64,000 bases of DNA from assembly GCA_020853575.1 (NCBI GenBank), contig JADYYP010000068.1, positions 62,001 to 126,000 on the forward strand. Direction: 5' to 3'. The translations under genes were made by a program, and so were the position numbers. This DNA is from Planctomycetota bacterium (GTDB taxonomy: Bacteria; Planctomycetota; UBA1135; GCA-002686595). This document shows, piece after piece, positions 34,258 to 43,466 of the stretch; the first letter of the stretch is position 1; each line of letters begins with the position of its first letter. The notes under the pieces were generated by a model. It did no database searches. It was not told the origin of the DNA and saw only the letters and a program-made list of their open reading frames with translations.

Positions 34258-36516
34258 TCAGCGATCGCGCGCGCGCTCCGGAGGGCGAGCGTTGCCCGAG
34301 CTCGGCGGCGGAGCTTCGCGCTCGAAGGCCGGCAACCGCAACAGCTCGGGGTCGAGCGCGTCGAGCGCCGCCTGCAGTCTCGTCGCGAGCTCGGGCCGCT
34401 GGCGCTCGATGGCCCTGACGCGCAGTTGCTTGGCGGTGTCGACTGGCGACAGGTTGAGCCCGTCGAGGGTCGCCGCTGCGTCGGCCCGCCGCGCGAACGA
34501 AGCCAGGATGTCGGTCGTCGCGGCGTCCAGGTCGCCGCGCTCGAAGGCGACGCGCGCGCGCCCGCCGAGCGCGAGAGCGGCGTAGTGGTCGGAGCTCGCG
34601 CGGCTCTCGGGCGACTTGGTCACGCAGGCGTCGTAGTGCGCGAGCGCGCGAGCGTAGGACGCGACGGCCTTCTCGGGAGCGCCAGCGCGGCGCTGGTACT
34701 CCGCGGCGACGATCGAGGCATAGCCCGCGAACCACTCGAGGTCCGGCGCGGCACCCGGCGCGCGCGCCAGCTCGTCGTAGGCCGGCTCGAGCCCATCGAC
34801 GCCCTTCTCGGCCAGGATGCGACCCCGCAGTCGATCGTGCAGCACCCACGAGCTCGCGAAACGCGCCAGCCCCTCGTCGAGCACGCGCGCGGCCTGCGCA
34901 TGGGCGCCCAACGAGCGCAGGAAGTCATGGTGCGTCGCGACGTGCAGGTCCGTCCCCAGCGGATGACGCGCGAGCACCGCGTAGGCGGCGTGCACGTCGG
35001 TCAGCCACTGCGGCGGCCATTCCTTTTTCTCGCGCGATGCGCGCCAAATCGCGCGTTGGCGTGCGTCCGCGAACAGCTCGAGCACGGCCATCGAGCTCCA
35101 ACTCGACGGATCCGCCGGCAAGCCGCCCACGGCCGCCTCGGCGCGCGTGCGGGCCAGCTCGAATTCGCCGAGCTGCGCGCTGGAGACCGCGACGGCGGCG
35201 TGGACGCGCCAGCCGCTGGCCCCGAGCTTCTCCGCCGCGAGCGCCGCGTCGCGCGCATCTTGGAACAACAGCCGCGCGAGCTTGCGCGTGGTCTCGGGCG
35301 CGGTCGCGAGCGCCAGGTTCGACTCGGCGAGCTCGAGCAATGTCTGCGCGTCCTCCGGCTGCGACCGAGCTCTTTGTGACTGGCTCTCGAGACGTGCCTC
35401 GAGCGAGTAGCTGTCCGTCGCCGGCGCCCGCGCGTCCTCGAGCGCTCGCGCCCAACCGGCGCTGTCGAGCGCGGCCGATCGGCTGGCGAGCCCGCGCTGC
35501 ACCGCCGCGAGCGTGCGCGCGCGCGGGTACGTCCCACCCAAGCGCTCGAGCGCCGCGACCAGGGCTTCGCGCTCGAGCGCGTCCAGCGGAACACGCAGAG
35601 CGTCGCCGATCAGGTCGATCGCGGCCTCCGAGGTGCTCTCGCACAGCGCCTTGCGCGCGATCTTGGCGAGCTCGAGATCGAACCCGAACAGCGCCAGTCG
35701 CAAGAGCTCGACCGGATCGACCTCGCGTACTTGCAGCGCGCTCTCGAGCAGTCGGCGACGCTGCACGGCATCGCCTTGGACGAAAGCCTGTTCGACGGCC
35801 GCGCGGTCCCGCGTGTCGGCGCTCGCGACGCGCTCGAGCGCCGGGCGATCGCTGCGCACGACGTCATGCGTCGGTGGGCGGTCGAGCACGCCCTCGCGGA
35901 TCGACTTGAACACCGAGGCCGTGTCGAAGGCATAGAACACGTCGTAGACCTCGGCCTGCGCTTGCTCGGGCTCGATCATGATGTGGCGCGGCGCGATGCG
36001 CCGGCCGTCCATGAACTTGTCGAAGAGCAAGGGCTCGATCGCGATGTGCTCGCCGCAGGTCACGCTGCCGAAACGCGGGCAGGGAATGCGCTGGCCGCGC
36101 TCGTCGTGGTCGCGCGGCGTGTGCCGATAGACCGAGGCGATCACGCACACGTACGGCTCGTAGAGCTGGGCGATGTCGGGCTGGCGATAGCGCACGCCGG
36201 CGTAGTGCTCGCTCGCGATCTCGCCGTCCATGTTGACGCACACCAGCACCGGCTTGCCGGTCGCGCGCGCGACCGCGAGCGCATCGTCGAAGGTGCGCTG
36301 CCAGGTGATCAGGCATGGCTTGGCCCAGTCCTCGGCGGTCGGCGCGTACCACGTCTGCTCGCGCGTCGGGCCCTGCGGCGGTGTCGGATTCGCGCCCTGC
36401 GGCGGGGCGAGCGGAGCGTTCGGCGGGGCGCCGCCTGGTGTTTGTGCCCGGGCGCAGAGCGCCGGCGCCGCGAGCGCCAGCAGCATTCCGTGGAGGAGCG
36501 AGAGACTTCGGTTCAT
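34258..36516 (-). CDS. Secreted thioredoxin-like / TPR-repeat protein (paralogue)
   Basis: A 752-residue paralogue of the protein at 23987 with the same order: signal peptide (1-24, ending CARAQ), Pro-rich linker, thioredoxin-like region at about 65-200 with CVNMDGE in place of a CxxC motif, and helical repeats to the end. CPRFGSVTCGEH at 146-157 is almost identical to the other copy, as are WAKPCLI and PYVCVIASVYRHTPRD. The two share the C-terminal segment ending in ALDALDPxLL. Function unknown. The near-identity of the cysteine segment against a diverged repeat region argues for a functional site there. Confidence 0.75.
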   Translation of the reverse strand: MNRSLSLLHGMLLALAAPALCARAQTPGGAPPNAPLAPPQGANPTPPQGPTREQTWYAPTAEDWAKPCLITWQRTFDDALAVARATGKPVLVCVNMDGEIASEHYAGVRYRQPDIAQLYEPYVCVIASVYRHTPRDHDERGQRIPCPRFGSVTCGEHIAIEPLLFDKFMDGRRIAPRHIMIEPEQAQAEVYDVFYAFDTASVFKSIREGVLDRPPTHDVVRSDRPALERVASADTRDRAAVEQAFVQGDAVQRRRLLESALQVREVDPVELLRLALFGFDLELAKIARKALCESTSEAAIDLIGDALRVPLDALEREALVAALERLGGTYPRARTLAAVQRGLASRSAALDSAGWARALEDARAPATDSYSLEARLESQSQRARSQPEDAQTLLELAESNLALATAPETTRKLARLLFQDARDAALAAEKLGASGWRVHAAVAVSSAQLGEFELARTRAEAAVGGLPADPSSWSSMAVLELFADARQRAIWRASREKKEWPPQWLTDVHAAYAVLARHPLGTDLHVATHHDFLRSLGAHAQAARVLDEGLARFASSWVLHDRLRGRILAEKGVDGLEPAYDELARAPGAAPDLEWFAGYASIVAAEYQRRAGAPEKAVASYARALAHYDACVTKSPESRASSDHYAALALGGRARVAFERGDLDAATTDILASFARRADAAATLDGLNLSPVDTAKQLRVRAIERQRPELATRLQAALDALDPELLRLPAFEREAPPPSSGNARPPERARDR

Positions 36517-36744
36517 CGTGGCTCGTGAGGTAGGCGGTTCGACCGGCGCGAGCTAGCCTGCGCGCGTGCACTGCGCGGACTCGCGGCCGGTCGTTGGTCC
36601 GCGTCCAACGCGAGCCGCGCGAAGGCGGACGTTAGAGCACGCCACCCGATCGGTCACGTTTCCGCTCCACAGCCTAGCCCGCCCCCAAGTTCCCGTTCGT
36701 CCATTGCCCTCGATCCCCGTTCGCTGCGCGCCGCTCCACCGCCC

Positions 36745-37830
36745 TTGAGTCTCCTGGCCCTCAGTCCGCTCCTGCTGCTCGCGCGCGTCGGGCCGCCCGC
36801 GCCGCAAGCGGGAAACGCGCACGATCAGCAGGTGTTCGTCGAGCTCGACGTGCCGCGCGCGAGCTACTTCGTCGAGCAGCCGATCCGCGCCAAGCTGCGC
36901 CTGGTGTTCGACCCGCAGTTCCTCGAGCACAACGTCATCCCGATCTTCCAGCAGGCGCTCGACGTGCCCGTGCAGGTGCAGTGGCCCGCAGAGTGGCCCG
37001 GCGCGCTCGCGTTGGGCGAGACCGCGGTCGAGGGCGCGGCGACGCGTACCTTCGTGCTCGACGAGCGCGTCGTGCGCGGGAGGCTCGCGGAGAGCCAGTG
37101 GATCGGCGGGCGCTCGTTCACCGTGCTCGAGCTCGAACGCAGCTTCGTGGCCGAGCACGCCGGTCGCCTGCAGGTGCCGGTGGCGAAGTTGCGCTTCGCC
37201 TACGCGACGCAGTTCCAGGAGGACTTCCTCCAGGGGCGCGTGCCCCAGGATCGCGTCGAGGTCGAGCTCGAGAGCACCGCACTCGAGCTCGAGGTGCTGC
37301 GCTTGCCGGACGCGGGGCGTCCCGCGGATTTCTCCGGCGCGGTCGGGCATTTCGCGCTCGAGGCGCGCTCGCAGGTGGGCCAAGTCGCGCTCGGTGAGGC
37401 CTTCGAGGTCGAGCTGATCGTGCGCGGTGAAGGCAACCTGACGCGCTTTCCCGCGCCGTGGCTCGATCGGCTCGAGGGCCTGCGCATGCTGGGTTTCGTC
37501 GAGGATCAGCGCGAGGGCGAGCGGCGGATCACCTACGAGTTCGCCGCGAGCTCCGCGCGGGTGCGCGAGTTCCCGTCGCTGCCCTTCGCGTTCTTCGATC
37601 CCACGCCGCCCGCGGGCTACACCACGCTGTGGACCAAGCCGATCGCGCTGCACGTCGAAGTGCCGTCCGGCAGCGCGGAGCCGGGTGCCGTCGCTGGTCA
37701 TGCTGGCGAGGGCATCGAGGCCGCTGGCAGCGTGATGGTCGTCGCCGGCGTGCTGGCCGCGATCGTGGTGCTCGTGGTGGCGCTGATCGTGTGGCTCGCG
37801 CTCGGCCTGCGCCGCGCGCCGCCGCGCTGA
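36745..37830 (+). CDS. BatD-like (oxygen tolerance) membrane protein
   Basis: About 361 residues starting at TTG. An N-terminal signal-like segment precedes beta-rich immunoglobulin-like domains with FVELDVPRASYFVEQPIRAKLRL and VGEAFEVELIVRGEGNLTRFPAP-type strands, then a single C-terminal membrane helix at about 333-355. This layout matches BatD/BatD-like proteins. Bat proteins normally sit in MoxR-BatA-BatB-BatD clusters that help cope with oxidative or envelope stress. Here no DUF58 or VWA gene is next to it. It faces the transketolase gene, which is convergent. Confidence 0.7.
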   Translation: MSLLALSPLLLLARVGPPAPQAGNAHDQQVFVELDVPRASYFVEQPIRAKLRLVFDPQFLEHNVIPIFQQALDVPVQVQWPAEWPGALALGETAVEGAATRTFVLDERVVRGRLAESQWIGGRSFTVLELERSFVAEHAGRLQVPVAKLRFAYATQFQEDFLQGRVPQDRVEVELESTALELEVLRLPDAGRPADFSGAVGHFALEARSQVGQVALGEAFEVELIVRGEGNLTRFPAPWLDRLEGLRMLGFVEDQREGERRITYEFAASSARVREFPSLPFAFFDPTPPAGYTTLWTKPIALHVEVPSGSAEPGAVAGHAGEGIEAAGSVMVVAGVLAAIVVLVVALIVWLALGLRRAPPR

Positions 37831-37860
37831 GCCGAGCCGCGCGCTGCCGCTGGCCGCGAG

Positions 37861-37904
37861 AAAACACCGCGGGCCGGCGCGGGAGTGATCGAGCCGGCCC
37901 GTGG
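37861..37904 (-). terminator. Putative rho-independent terminator of the transketolase gene
   Basis: A 12-bp stem with one G-T pair (arms 37867-37878 and 37893-37904, core CGGGCCGGC/GCCGGCCCG) has a 14-base loop. On the minus strand it is followed by GTGTTTTC, a short T run at 37861-37864. It lies just after the transketolase stop and could also slow transcription from the convergent BatD-like gene. Confidence 0.6.
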
Positions 37905-37926
37905 AGGATTGGACGGACGTGGAGCG

Positions 37927-40257
37927 CTACTTCAGGTTCATGCGCGCCAGACGCTTGGAGCGCTCGGCGGCGAATTTCGAGATGCCGGCCCACAGCGAGT
38001 CGGGGTCGATGTGCGCCTCTTTCTTGAGCTCGTCGACGTTGCCGCCGGTGCGCCAACGGTTGTCCCAGTCGCTCGAGAGCACGTACTCCTCGGCGACCTT
38101 GTGCGGGATCCAGTCGTGCATCAGACGGCGTGCGCCATTGGTGATGCAGGTCGAGTCCATCCAGTCGTTCCAGGGCAGCACGGAGTCGCGGTAGGACTCG
38201 GGTTGCATCTGGAACAGCTCCCAGGAAACCGCCTGCACCAGCTTCACGTTCGGGCCCTCGCCTCGGGCGAAGCGCGCGAGCAGCGCGTACAACGACTCGG
38301 TGGTGCTCGTGCCCTGCACGATCAGCGTGCCCTCCTTCGGACGCTTGGGATCGAAGTCGCGGATCACGTACGCGCCTTTGGCGGCGTCCATGTGCGACGG
38401 GATGCCGAGCGCGGCGCGGTCGGGCACCTTCACGTTGGGGCGCGTCAGGTGGATCGCGATGATCGGTTGCTTGCTGCGCAGGGCCGCGGCGAGCGCGGGC
38501 GCGACCTCGTTGTGCTCCCAGGGGTGCAGGTTGATCACCTGGCCGTCGGGGAACAGTTGCGTCACGCCCGGCGAGAAGATGCCGAAGTGCGTGCGGCTGT
38601 CCTCGGCGGTTTCCGGACCCGAGTGTCCGACGACCCAGATCACCTTGCCCACCTTCAGCGGGCAATCCTGAGCGAGTTGCGAGAAGAGCCGCATCAGGCC
38701 GTACTTCAGGTACGAGAACGAGCCGTAGGTCGAGCACGCGCCCCAGTAGCCCAGGAACTCCTTCTCGGGCTGCGCGCTGAGGTTGACGGTTGCGGCACCG
38801 ACCACCAGGCCGGCGTTGGTGAACTCGGTGATCTGCTGCGGCAGCAGCGAGCCGTGCGGGTTCTTCGTGCGCTCGTACCAACCGAAGTTCTTCGCCGCGC
38901 CGAAGTCCTTGGCGAAGCCGAAGATCCCCGTCGATTCGGCCAGGTCCGCCGAGCAGGCCAGCACCAGCGGGCGACCCATTTTCTCGCGCGCGTAGCTGTT
39001 GAACCACGAGCCGAAGGTCAGGAAGGCGTTCTTGTTCGCGATCGCGGTGCCGGGAGCGACGAACAGCTCCTTGGGCAGGGCCTCGGGCGCGAGCCAGCTC
39101 TTGTCCTCGGCCAGATTCGTCGACGACGTCAGGCGGAATTGCTCGTGCTTCGCGGGCACGCTCTCGCCGATCTCGACCAGCGTGTCGGCGAGGTACTCCA
39201 TCAGGTCCGGATCGTTCTCGAGCACGCTGAACACGGTCTTGAACCACGCGCGCGTCTGCTCGCGGCACTTGGACTCGCCCGGGTCGTTGACGTCGCCGCT
39301 GCCCTCGAAGGCGACGCCGTACTTGCGCGCGAAGTCCTCGCGGCACTTCCAGAAGAGCTCGGAGTTGCGTTTGTGCGCCGCGCCGTGCGAGTGGTAGTCG
39401 AACTTGTGGTAGCCGCGGCCCTTGCGCGTCTTGACCCACACGCAGCCCGGGCGACCACCGGTGTTCTCGTCGCACACGATCGAGAGCAAGGCCTTGGTGA
39501 TCTCGGCGTAGTTGTCGCCTTCGGTGGTGCCTGCGACGCGGAAGCCATAGGGCTCGAACCATTCGACCGGCGTGCCGTGCACGACCTCGCTGTTGGCGAA
39601 GTGGTCGATGCCGTGGTCGTTCCAGTCGATCAGGTAGATCAGGTTGTCGAGGCCCAGACCCCAGGCGGAGTTCTTGACCTCGTGGTGCGCGCCCGCGGTG
39701 TGGCCGCCTTCGCCCTCGATGGCGAACACCTTCACGTCGCCCGCACCCGCGTGCTTGAGCGCCATGGCCTCGCCCAGCGCTGCCGGCGCGCCGTGACCCG
39801 AGGGCCCGGTGTTGAACTTGAAGAACAGCGTCTTGCCTTCCATCTCGGCGTGGCCCGGGAGGTGACCGTTGTGGCGCAGCCACAGGAGGTCCTCCCACGT
39901 GAGCTGGCGCTCGCTGGCGTGCGGCACGAGGTACTTCGGGTCTCCGGTTTGCGCGTAGCGCAGGCGCAGTGCCTCGTTGTAGACGGCGAGCATCGCGTAG
40001 ATCGCCGGATTGCAGTGGCCCGCGACGAGCACCGCGCGATCGCCGAACGCGAGCTCCGGCCGGCGCACGTCCCAGCGCATCACGCCCAAGGTGGTCGCGA
40101 CCAGCAGCGGCGTCTTCGAACGCGATCCGCCCGGGTGGCCGCTCTGGCGCAGGTTCAGCATCAAGTCGATGCACTGATCGATCAGGTCGCCGATTTTTTC
40201 CCAGTGCTGGAAGTGCGGGCGGAGGCTCTCGAACGACGGCTTCGTCAGGGTCTGCAT
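37927..40257 (-). CDS. Transketolase-family protein, long variant
   Basis: The 776-residue protein has the transketolase plan: GHPGGS at 40-45, TGPSGHGAPAALGEAMALK, the thiamine-diphosphate segment at 180-213 ending LDNLIYLIDWND, a pyrimidine-binding middle domain (VLACSADLAESTGI) and a C-terminal domain. It is over 100 residues longer than standard transketolases, and the metal-binding motif reads GEGG (182-185) rather than GDGE. It probably still moves two-carbon units between sugar phosphates, linking ribose-5-P to glycolysis, but it belongs to an uncommon subgroup and its substrate may differ. The ATG at 40257 precedes the first conserved helix. A terminator follows. Confidence 0.85.
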   Translation of the reverse strand: MQTLTKPSFESLRPHFQHWEKIGDLIDQCIDLMLNLRQSGHPGGSRSKTPLLVATTLGVMRWDVRRPELAFGDRAVLVAGHCNPAIYAMLAVYNEALRLRYAQTGDPKYLVPHASERQLTWEDLLWLRHNGHLPGHAEMEGKTLFFKFNTGPSGHGAPAALGEAMALKHAGAGDVKVFAIEGEGGHTAGAHHEVKNSAWGLGLDNLIYLIDWNDHGIDHFANSEVVHGTPVEWFEPYGFRVAGTTEGDNYAEITKALLSIVCDENTGGRPGCVWVKTRKGRGYHKFDYHSHGAAHKRNSELFWKCREDFARKYGVAFEGSGDVNDPGESKCREQTRAWFKTVFSVLENDPDLMEYLADTLVEIGESVPAKHEQFRLTSSTNLAEDKSWLAPEALPKELFVAPGTAIANKNAFLTFGSWFNSYAREKMGRPLVLACSADLAESTGIFGFAKDFGAAKNFGWYERTKNPHGSLLPQQITEFTNAGLVVGAATVNLSAQPEKEFLGYWGACSTYGSFSYLKYGLMRLFSQLAQDCPLKVGKVIWVVGHSGPETAEDSRTHFGIFSPGVTQLFPDGQVINLHPWEHNEVAPALAAALRSKQPIIAIHLTRPNVKVPDRAALGIPSHMDAAKGAYVIRDFDPKRPKEGTLIVQGTSTTESLYALLARFARGEGPNVKLVQAVSWELFQMQPESYRDSVLPWNDWMDSTCITNGARRLMHDWIPHKVAEEYVLSSDWDNRWRTGGNVDELKKEAHIDPDSLWAGISKFAAERSKRLARMNLK

Positions 40258-40401
40258 GGCGCTTGGTTGGGTCGCGGAGCGGGTTCGTTGCGGTGCGCGA
40301 CGAGTGCCGCGAACTGTAGCAAAGTGGCGCCGGGAATCCGGGGTCCTACGCACGCTCGACAGCGAGCGCTACGAAGTGTTGGCTAGCATCGGTAGGCAGC
40401 G

Positions 40402-41658
40402 ATGTACGAGGAGCCCTGGATCGCGGACGGCTGGCTGCAGCGACACCCGCGCGCAATGCTCGCGGCGATCCTGCTGCTCGTGGCCGGCGTGTTCGCGGTC
40501 GACATCAGCTTGCCGACACACACCGCGGTCGGGTCGCTGTACGCGGTTCCGCTGCTGATCAGCCTGTGGCTCGAGCGCCGCAAGATCACGCTGTCGGTGG
40601 CCTGGGTGTGCGTCGTGCTCACGCTGGCCACGGTGTTCTTGCACGACAGCGAGGACAAGCTCGAGGTGATCGTCGCCAGCCGCGCGGCGACGGTGTTCTC
40701 GATCTCGGTCGCGACCATGCTCGGGCTGATGCGACTCAAGGCCGAGCGCGAGCTGCGATTCGTGCGCAAGACGGCGCTGACCACGCTGCGCAGCCTGGGT
40801 GAAGCCGTGCTGACCACGACCAACGACGGGCGCGTGCGCTTCGTCAACCGCGTGGCCGAACGGTTGCTCGACCAACCGCGCGCCAAGTTGCTCAACCGCC
40901 CGCTGAACGAAGTGTTCGTCGTGCAGGACCAGAACGAGCGTCCGCCGATCCTGGAGCTGGTCGAGAAGGGACTGACCGAGCAGCGCGAGGCACTGCTGTT
41001 CGATGCCACCGGCGCGCGCTTGCCGATCGAGTACACCCGCACACCGATCCTGAGCGCGGACGGCGAGCGCTACGGCACCGTCGTCGTGTTCCGCGACATC
41101 ACGGCGCGCAAGGAGCACGAGGAAGCGATCAAGCGCCTGGCCTATCGGGACGAGCTCACCGGACTGCCCAACCGCACGTCGTTGCTCGATCGCTTGCAGC
41201 TCGAGCTGGCGCACGCCAAGCGCAACCGCGAGTCCCTGGGCGTGGTGTACCTCGACCTCGATGGCTTCAAGCAGGTCAACGACACCTGTGGCCACGAGGG
41301 CGGCGACGAGCTCCTGCGGCACGTCGCGCAACGCATGTCGTCGACGCTGCGCGCGGGCGACACGGTGGCGCGCCTGGGCGGCGACGAGTTCGTCGTGCTC
41401 TTGCCCGCGGTCGCGGGCCTCGAGGAGGCGCGCCGCGTGGGCGAGAAGCTCGTGGCGGCGATCGAGCAGCCGGTCGAGTGGAAGCGCCACCAGATGCGCG
41501 CCTCGGCCAGCGTCGGCATCGCGCTCTATCCGCGCGACGGCACCGAGCCCGACACGTTGATGCGCCGCGCCGACAAGGCCATGTACCGCGCCAAATCCGC
41601 TGGTGCGGGCCGTGTGGCGGTGGTCTCGTCGCTCGACGAGACGCAGTTCGACGCGTGA
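40402..41658 (+). CDS. Membrane diguanylate cyclase (PAS-GGDEF)
   Basis: The 418-residue protein has three hydrophobic helices (about 18-35, 45-57 and 64-80, plus a weaker one at 93-110), a PAS-like sensor domain at about 125-235, and a GGDEF domain at about 247-410. The active-site motif GGDEF at 326-330 is intact, and the product-inhibition site RxxD (Arg317-Asp320) lies five residues before it. It should make cyclic di-GMP from two GTP, with activity set by the membrane/PAS part and limited by feedback. It is divergent from the transketolase gene. Confidence 0.93.
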   Translation: MYEEPWIADGWLQRHPRAMLAAILLLVAGVFAVDISLPTHTAVGSLYAVPLLISLWLERRKITLSVAWVCVVLTLATVFLHDSEDKLEVIVASRAATVFSISVATMLGLMRLKAERELRFVRKTALTTLRSLGEAVLTTTNDGRVRFVNRVAERLLDQPRAKLLNRPLNEVFVVQDQNERPPILELVEKGLTEQREALLFDATGARLPIEYTRTPILSADGERYGTVVVFRDITARKEHEEAIKRLAYRDELTGLPNRTSLLDRLQLELAHAKRNRESLGVVYLDLDGFKQVNDTCGHEGGDELLRHVAQRMSSTLRAGDTVARLGGDEFVVLLPAVAGLEEARRVGEKLVAAIEQPVEWKRHQMRASASVGIALYPRDGTEPDTLMRRADKAMYRAKSAGAGRVAVVSSLDETQFDA

Positions 41659-41683
41659 GCCGCCAGCGCGGTCCGCGCCGCGC

Positions 41684-42886
41684 TCACTCTTCCCAATAGC
41701 GCGCGAGCTCGTTGAGCGCGGCCTGCGTGGACCGCGAACCGCGCGACTCCCAACGTCGCATCGATTGGTACACCGTGCGCAGCGCCTCGTTCTCGCGCTG
41801 GTCGGGCACCTTGACGTCGCGCAGCACGGGAAACATCGAACCACTGACGCGGTTCCAGCGCGTGCGTCCCAGGCGCGTCTCGCCGGACGCCAGCAAGATG
41901 TTGAGCGCCAGCGCCGCGCGGACTTCGGGCACGGTCTCGCGCTCGAGCGCGTCGAGCATGCGGTCGATGACCTCGGCGCTGCGCAGCTTCCACAGGCCCT
42001 TGACCGCTGCCATGCGCACGCTCGGATCGTCGGCCGCCAGCCGCGCGAGCCAGTCGCGTTCGGTCGAGGCGCGCAGGGTGCTCTGCAACCTCGCGCGCGT
42101 CGCGGCGAGGAGCCCGTGCTCGGCGGCCTGGGCCTCGAAACGCGCGAGCCAATGCGACCAATCGGCGCCGGGACACTCGCGCGCGAGATCGAACACGATC
42201 GCCCAACCGACGAAGTGCACCAGCAGGTTCTCGCGCGAGTCGTACTCGTCGCTCGCCGCGAGCCGCATCAGGCGCGCGAGCTCGGAATCGGTCAGGACCT
42301 GCTCGCGCAACTCGCGCAGCGGCCAGCACGCGAGCCCATCGATGGTCCAGTTGCCGTCGAGCATCGCGCCGTCGCCGTAGAGCGACGCCAGACCTTCCTC
42401 GAACCACAGCGGCAAGCGTCGACCGAGCTCCGCGATGCGCGCGTGCACCAACTCGTGCACCACCGTGCCGACGTCGGAAGTGCCCAGGAACACGCCGCTC
42501 GTTTGGAAGAACAGCGGGCCGCCCTTGACGTGGTAAGCGCGCACTCGGGCCGGTCCGATGCCGGGGACGAACTGCAACTCGCCGGTCGAAGGTCCTTCGG
42601 GCGGCGCCGCGCCCTTGGGGGTGGGCGCGGGGCCGGACTCGCGGCGGGGCGCGAGCGTCGCATCGTCCTCCTCCCAAGCGTGCACGCGCACGCGGTTCTC
42701 GAACGCGCCCATCTTGCGCTCGACGACCTCGAAGGCCGGCTCGAGCGAGCGCCCGAAACGATCGATGTCGAGCGTCTCACCGTCCTTGACGAACAGGGTC
42801 CACGAGCCCGAGCGCTGCACCGGCGTCCACGAGGCGCACGCGCTGGTGGCGAGCGCGAGCACGACGACGATCCAGCCGCGGAGCAT
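41684..42886 (-). CDS. HExxH metallopeptidase-like lipoprotein
   Basis: A 400-residue lipoprotein: the signal ends LATSAC with Cys17 as the lipidated residue. A gluzincin-type motif HELVH (144-148) and a downstream WFEEGLASLY, whose Glu163 or Glu164 sits about 15 residues after the second histidine, indicate a zinc peptidase of the MA-like type. The C-terminal part has HEAT-like helices (DPSVRMAAVKGLWKLR, VPEVRAALALNILL). The substrate is unknown. It is divergent from the small conserved gene at 43077, with 190 bases between. Confidence 0.78.
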   Translation of the reverse strand: MLRGWIVVVLALATSACASWTPVQRSGSWTLFVKDGETLDIDRFGRSLEPAFEVVERKMGAFENRVRVHAWEEDDATLAPRRESGPAPTPKGAAPPEGPSTGELQFVPGIGPARVRAYHVKGGPLFFQTSGVFLGTSDVGTVVHELVHARIAELGRRLPLWFEEGLASLYGDGAMLDGNWTIDGLACWPLRELREQVLTDSELARLMRLAASDEYDSRENLLVHFVGWAIVFDLARECPGADWSHWLARFEAQAAEHGLLAATRARLQSTLRASTERDWLARLAADDPSVRMAAVKGLWKLRSAEVIDRMLDALERETVPEVRAALALNILLASGETRLGRTRWNRVSGSMFPVLRDVKVPDQRENEALRTVYQSMRRWESRGSRSTQAALNELARYWEE

Positions 42887-43076
42887 GCGGCCGATGTTGC
42901 GCGGGGTCCGCGGATCTGTCCAGTCGCGTCGTGCACCGGCCGGCGGCTTGACCCAATCCTCACGGCTCCAGCCGGACGCCAAGGCGCGCTTGTCGCTCGT
43001 CCGCGGCACGCTACTTTGAGCGGCGCTCAAGGCGGCCCGCGACGGGCGCCGATCGAGACCCTCTCCGGAGACCACC

Positions 43077-43334
43077 ATGGCTACCTTTCGCTGCGAACTC
43101 GACGCTCCCAACAACATCGTGATGGTGATGGTGACCGAGGACGACGGCAGCGAGCACGACTACCAGTTCGACTTCGACCCGCGCTCGGGCCGCTACGAGT
43201 TCTCCGAGCGCGACCTGCTCGAGCGCGATTTCGGTGCGGAGTGGGTCGACGACCTCGAGCGCTCCGTGCGCAAGGTGATCGACCAGGCCGTCATCGCCAA
43301 GCGCCGCGCCGAAAAGGACGATCCCTGGGGCTGA
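43077..43334 (+). CDS. Small conserved protein of unknown function (paralogue of 8214-8450)
   Basis: An 85-residue acidic protein starting with ATG after an ACCACC-rich leader; GGAG lies about 9 bases upstream in CTCCGGAGACC. It shares with the 78-residue protein at 8214 the core E-x-D-Y-x-F-x-F-D-x-x-SGRYEFSE-x-D-L-LE-x-DFGAEW, followed by a helix. It adds a charged tail ending KDDPWG. No known domain is recognised. Being soluble and short, it could be an adaptor or a regulatory protein. Confidence 0.7.
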   Translation: MATFRCELDAPNNIVMVMVTEDDGSEHDYQFDFDPRSGRYEFSERDLLERDFGAEWVDDLERSVRKVIDQAVIAKRRAEKDDPWG

Positions 43335-43466
43335 GAGCTCGCGTACGAGCTCCGGGGATGTTGGATGCGCCGCCGCCGCGCGGACGCCGCGGCGTCGGCC
43401 GTACGGTAGCGCGACGGCACTCGAGGAACTCGGGCTCGGCTCCAACCTCGCTACGATGAGCGCGCC

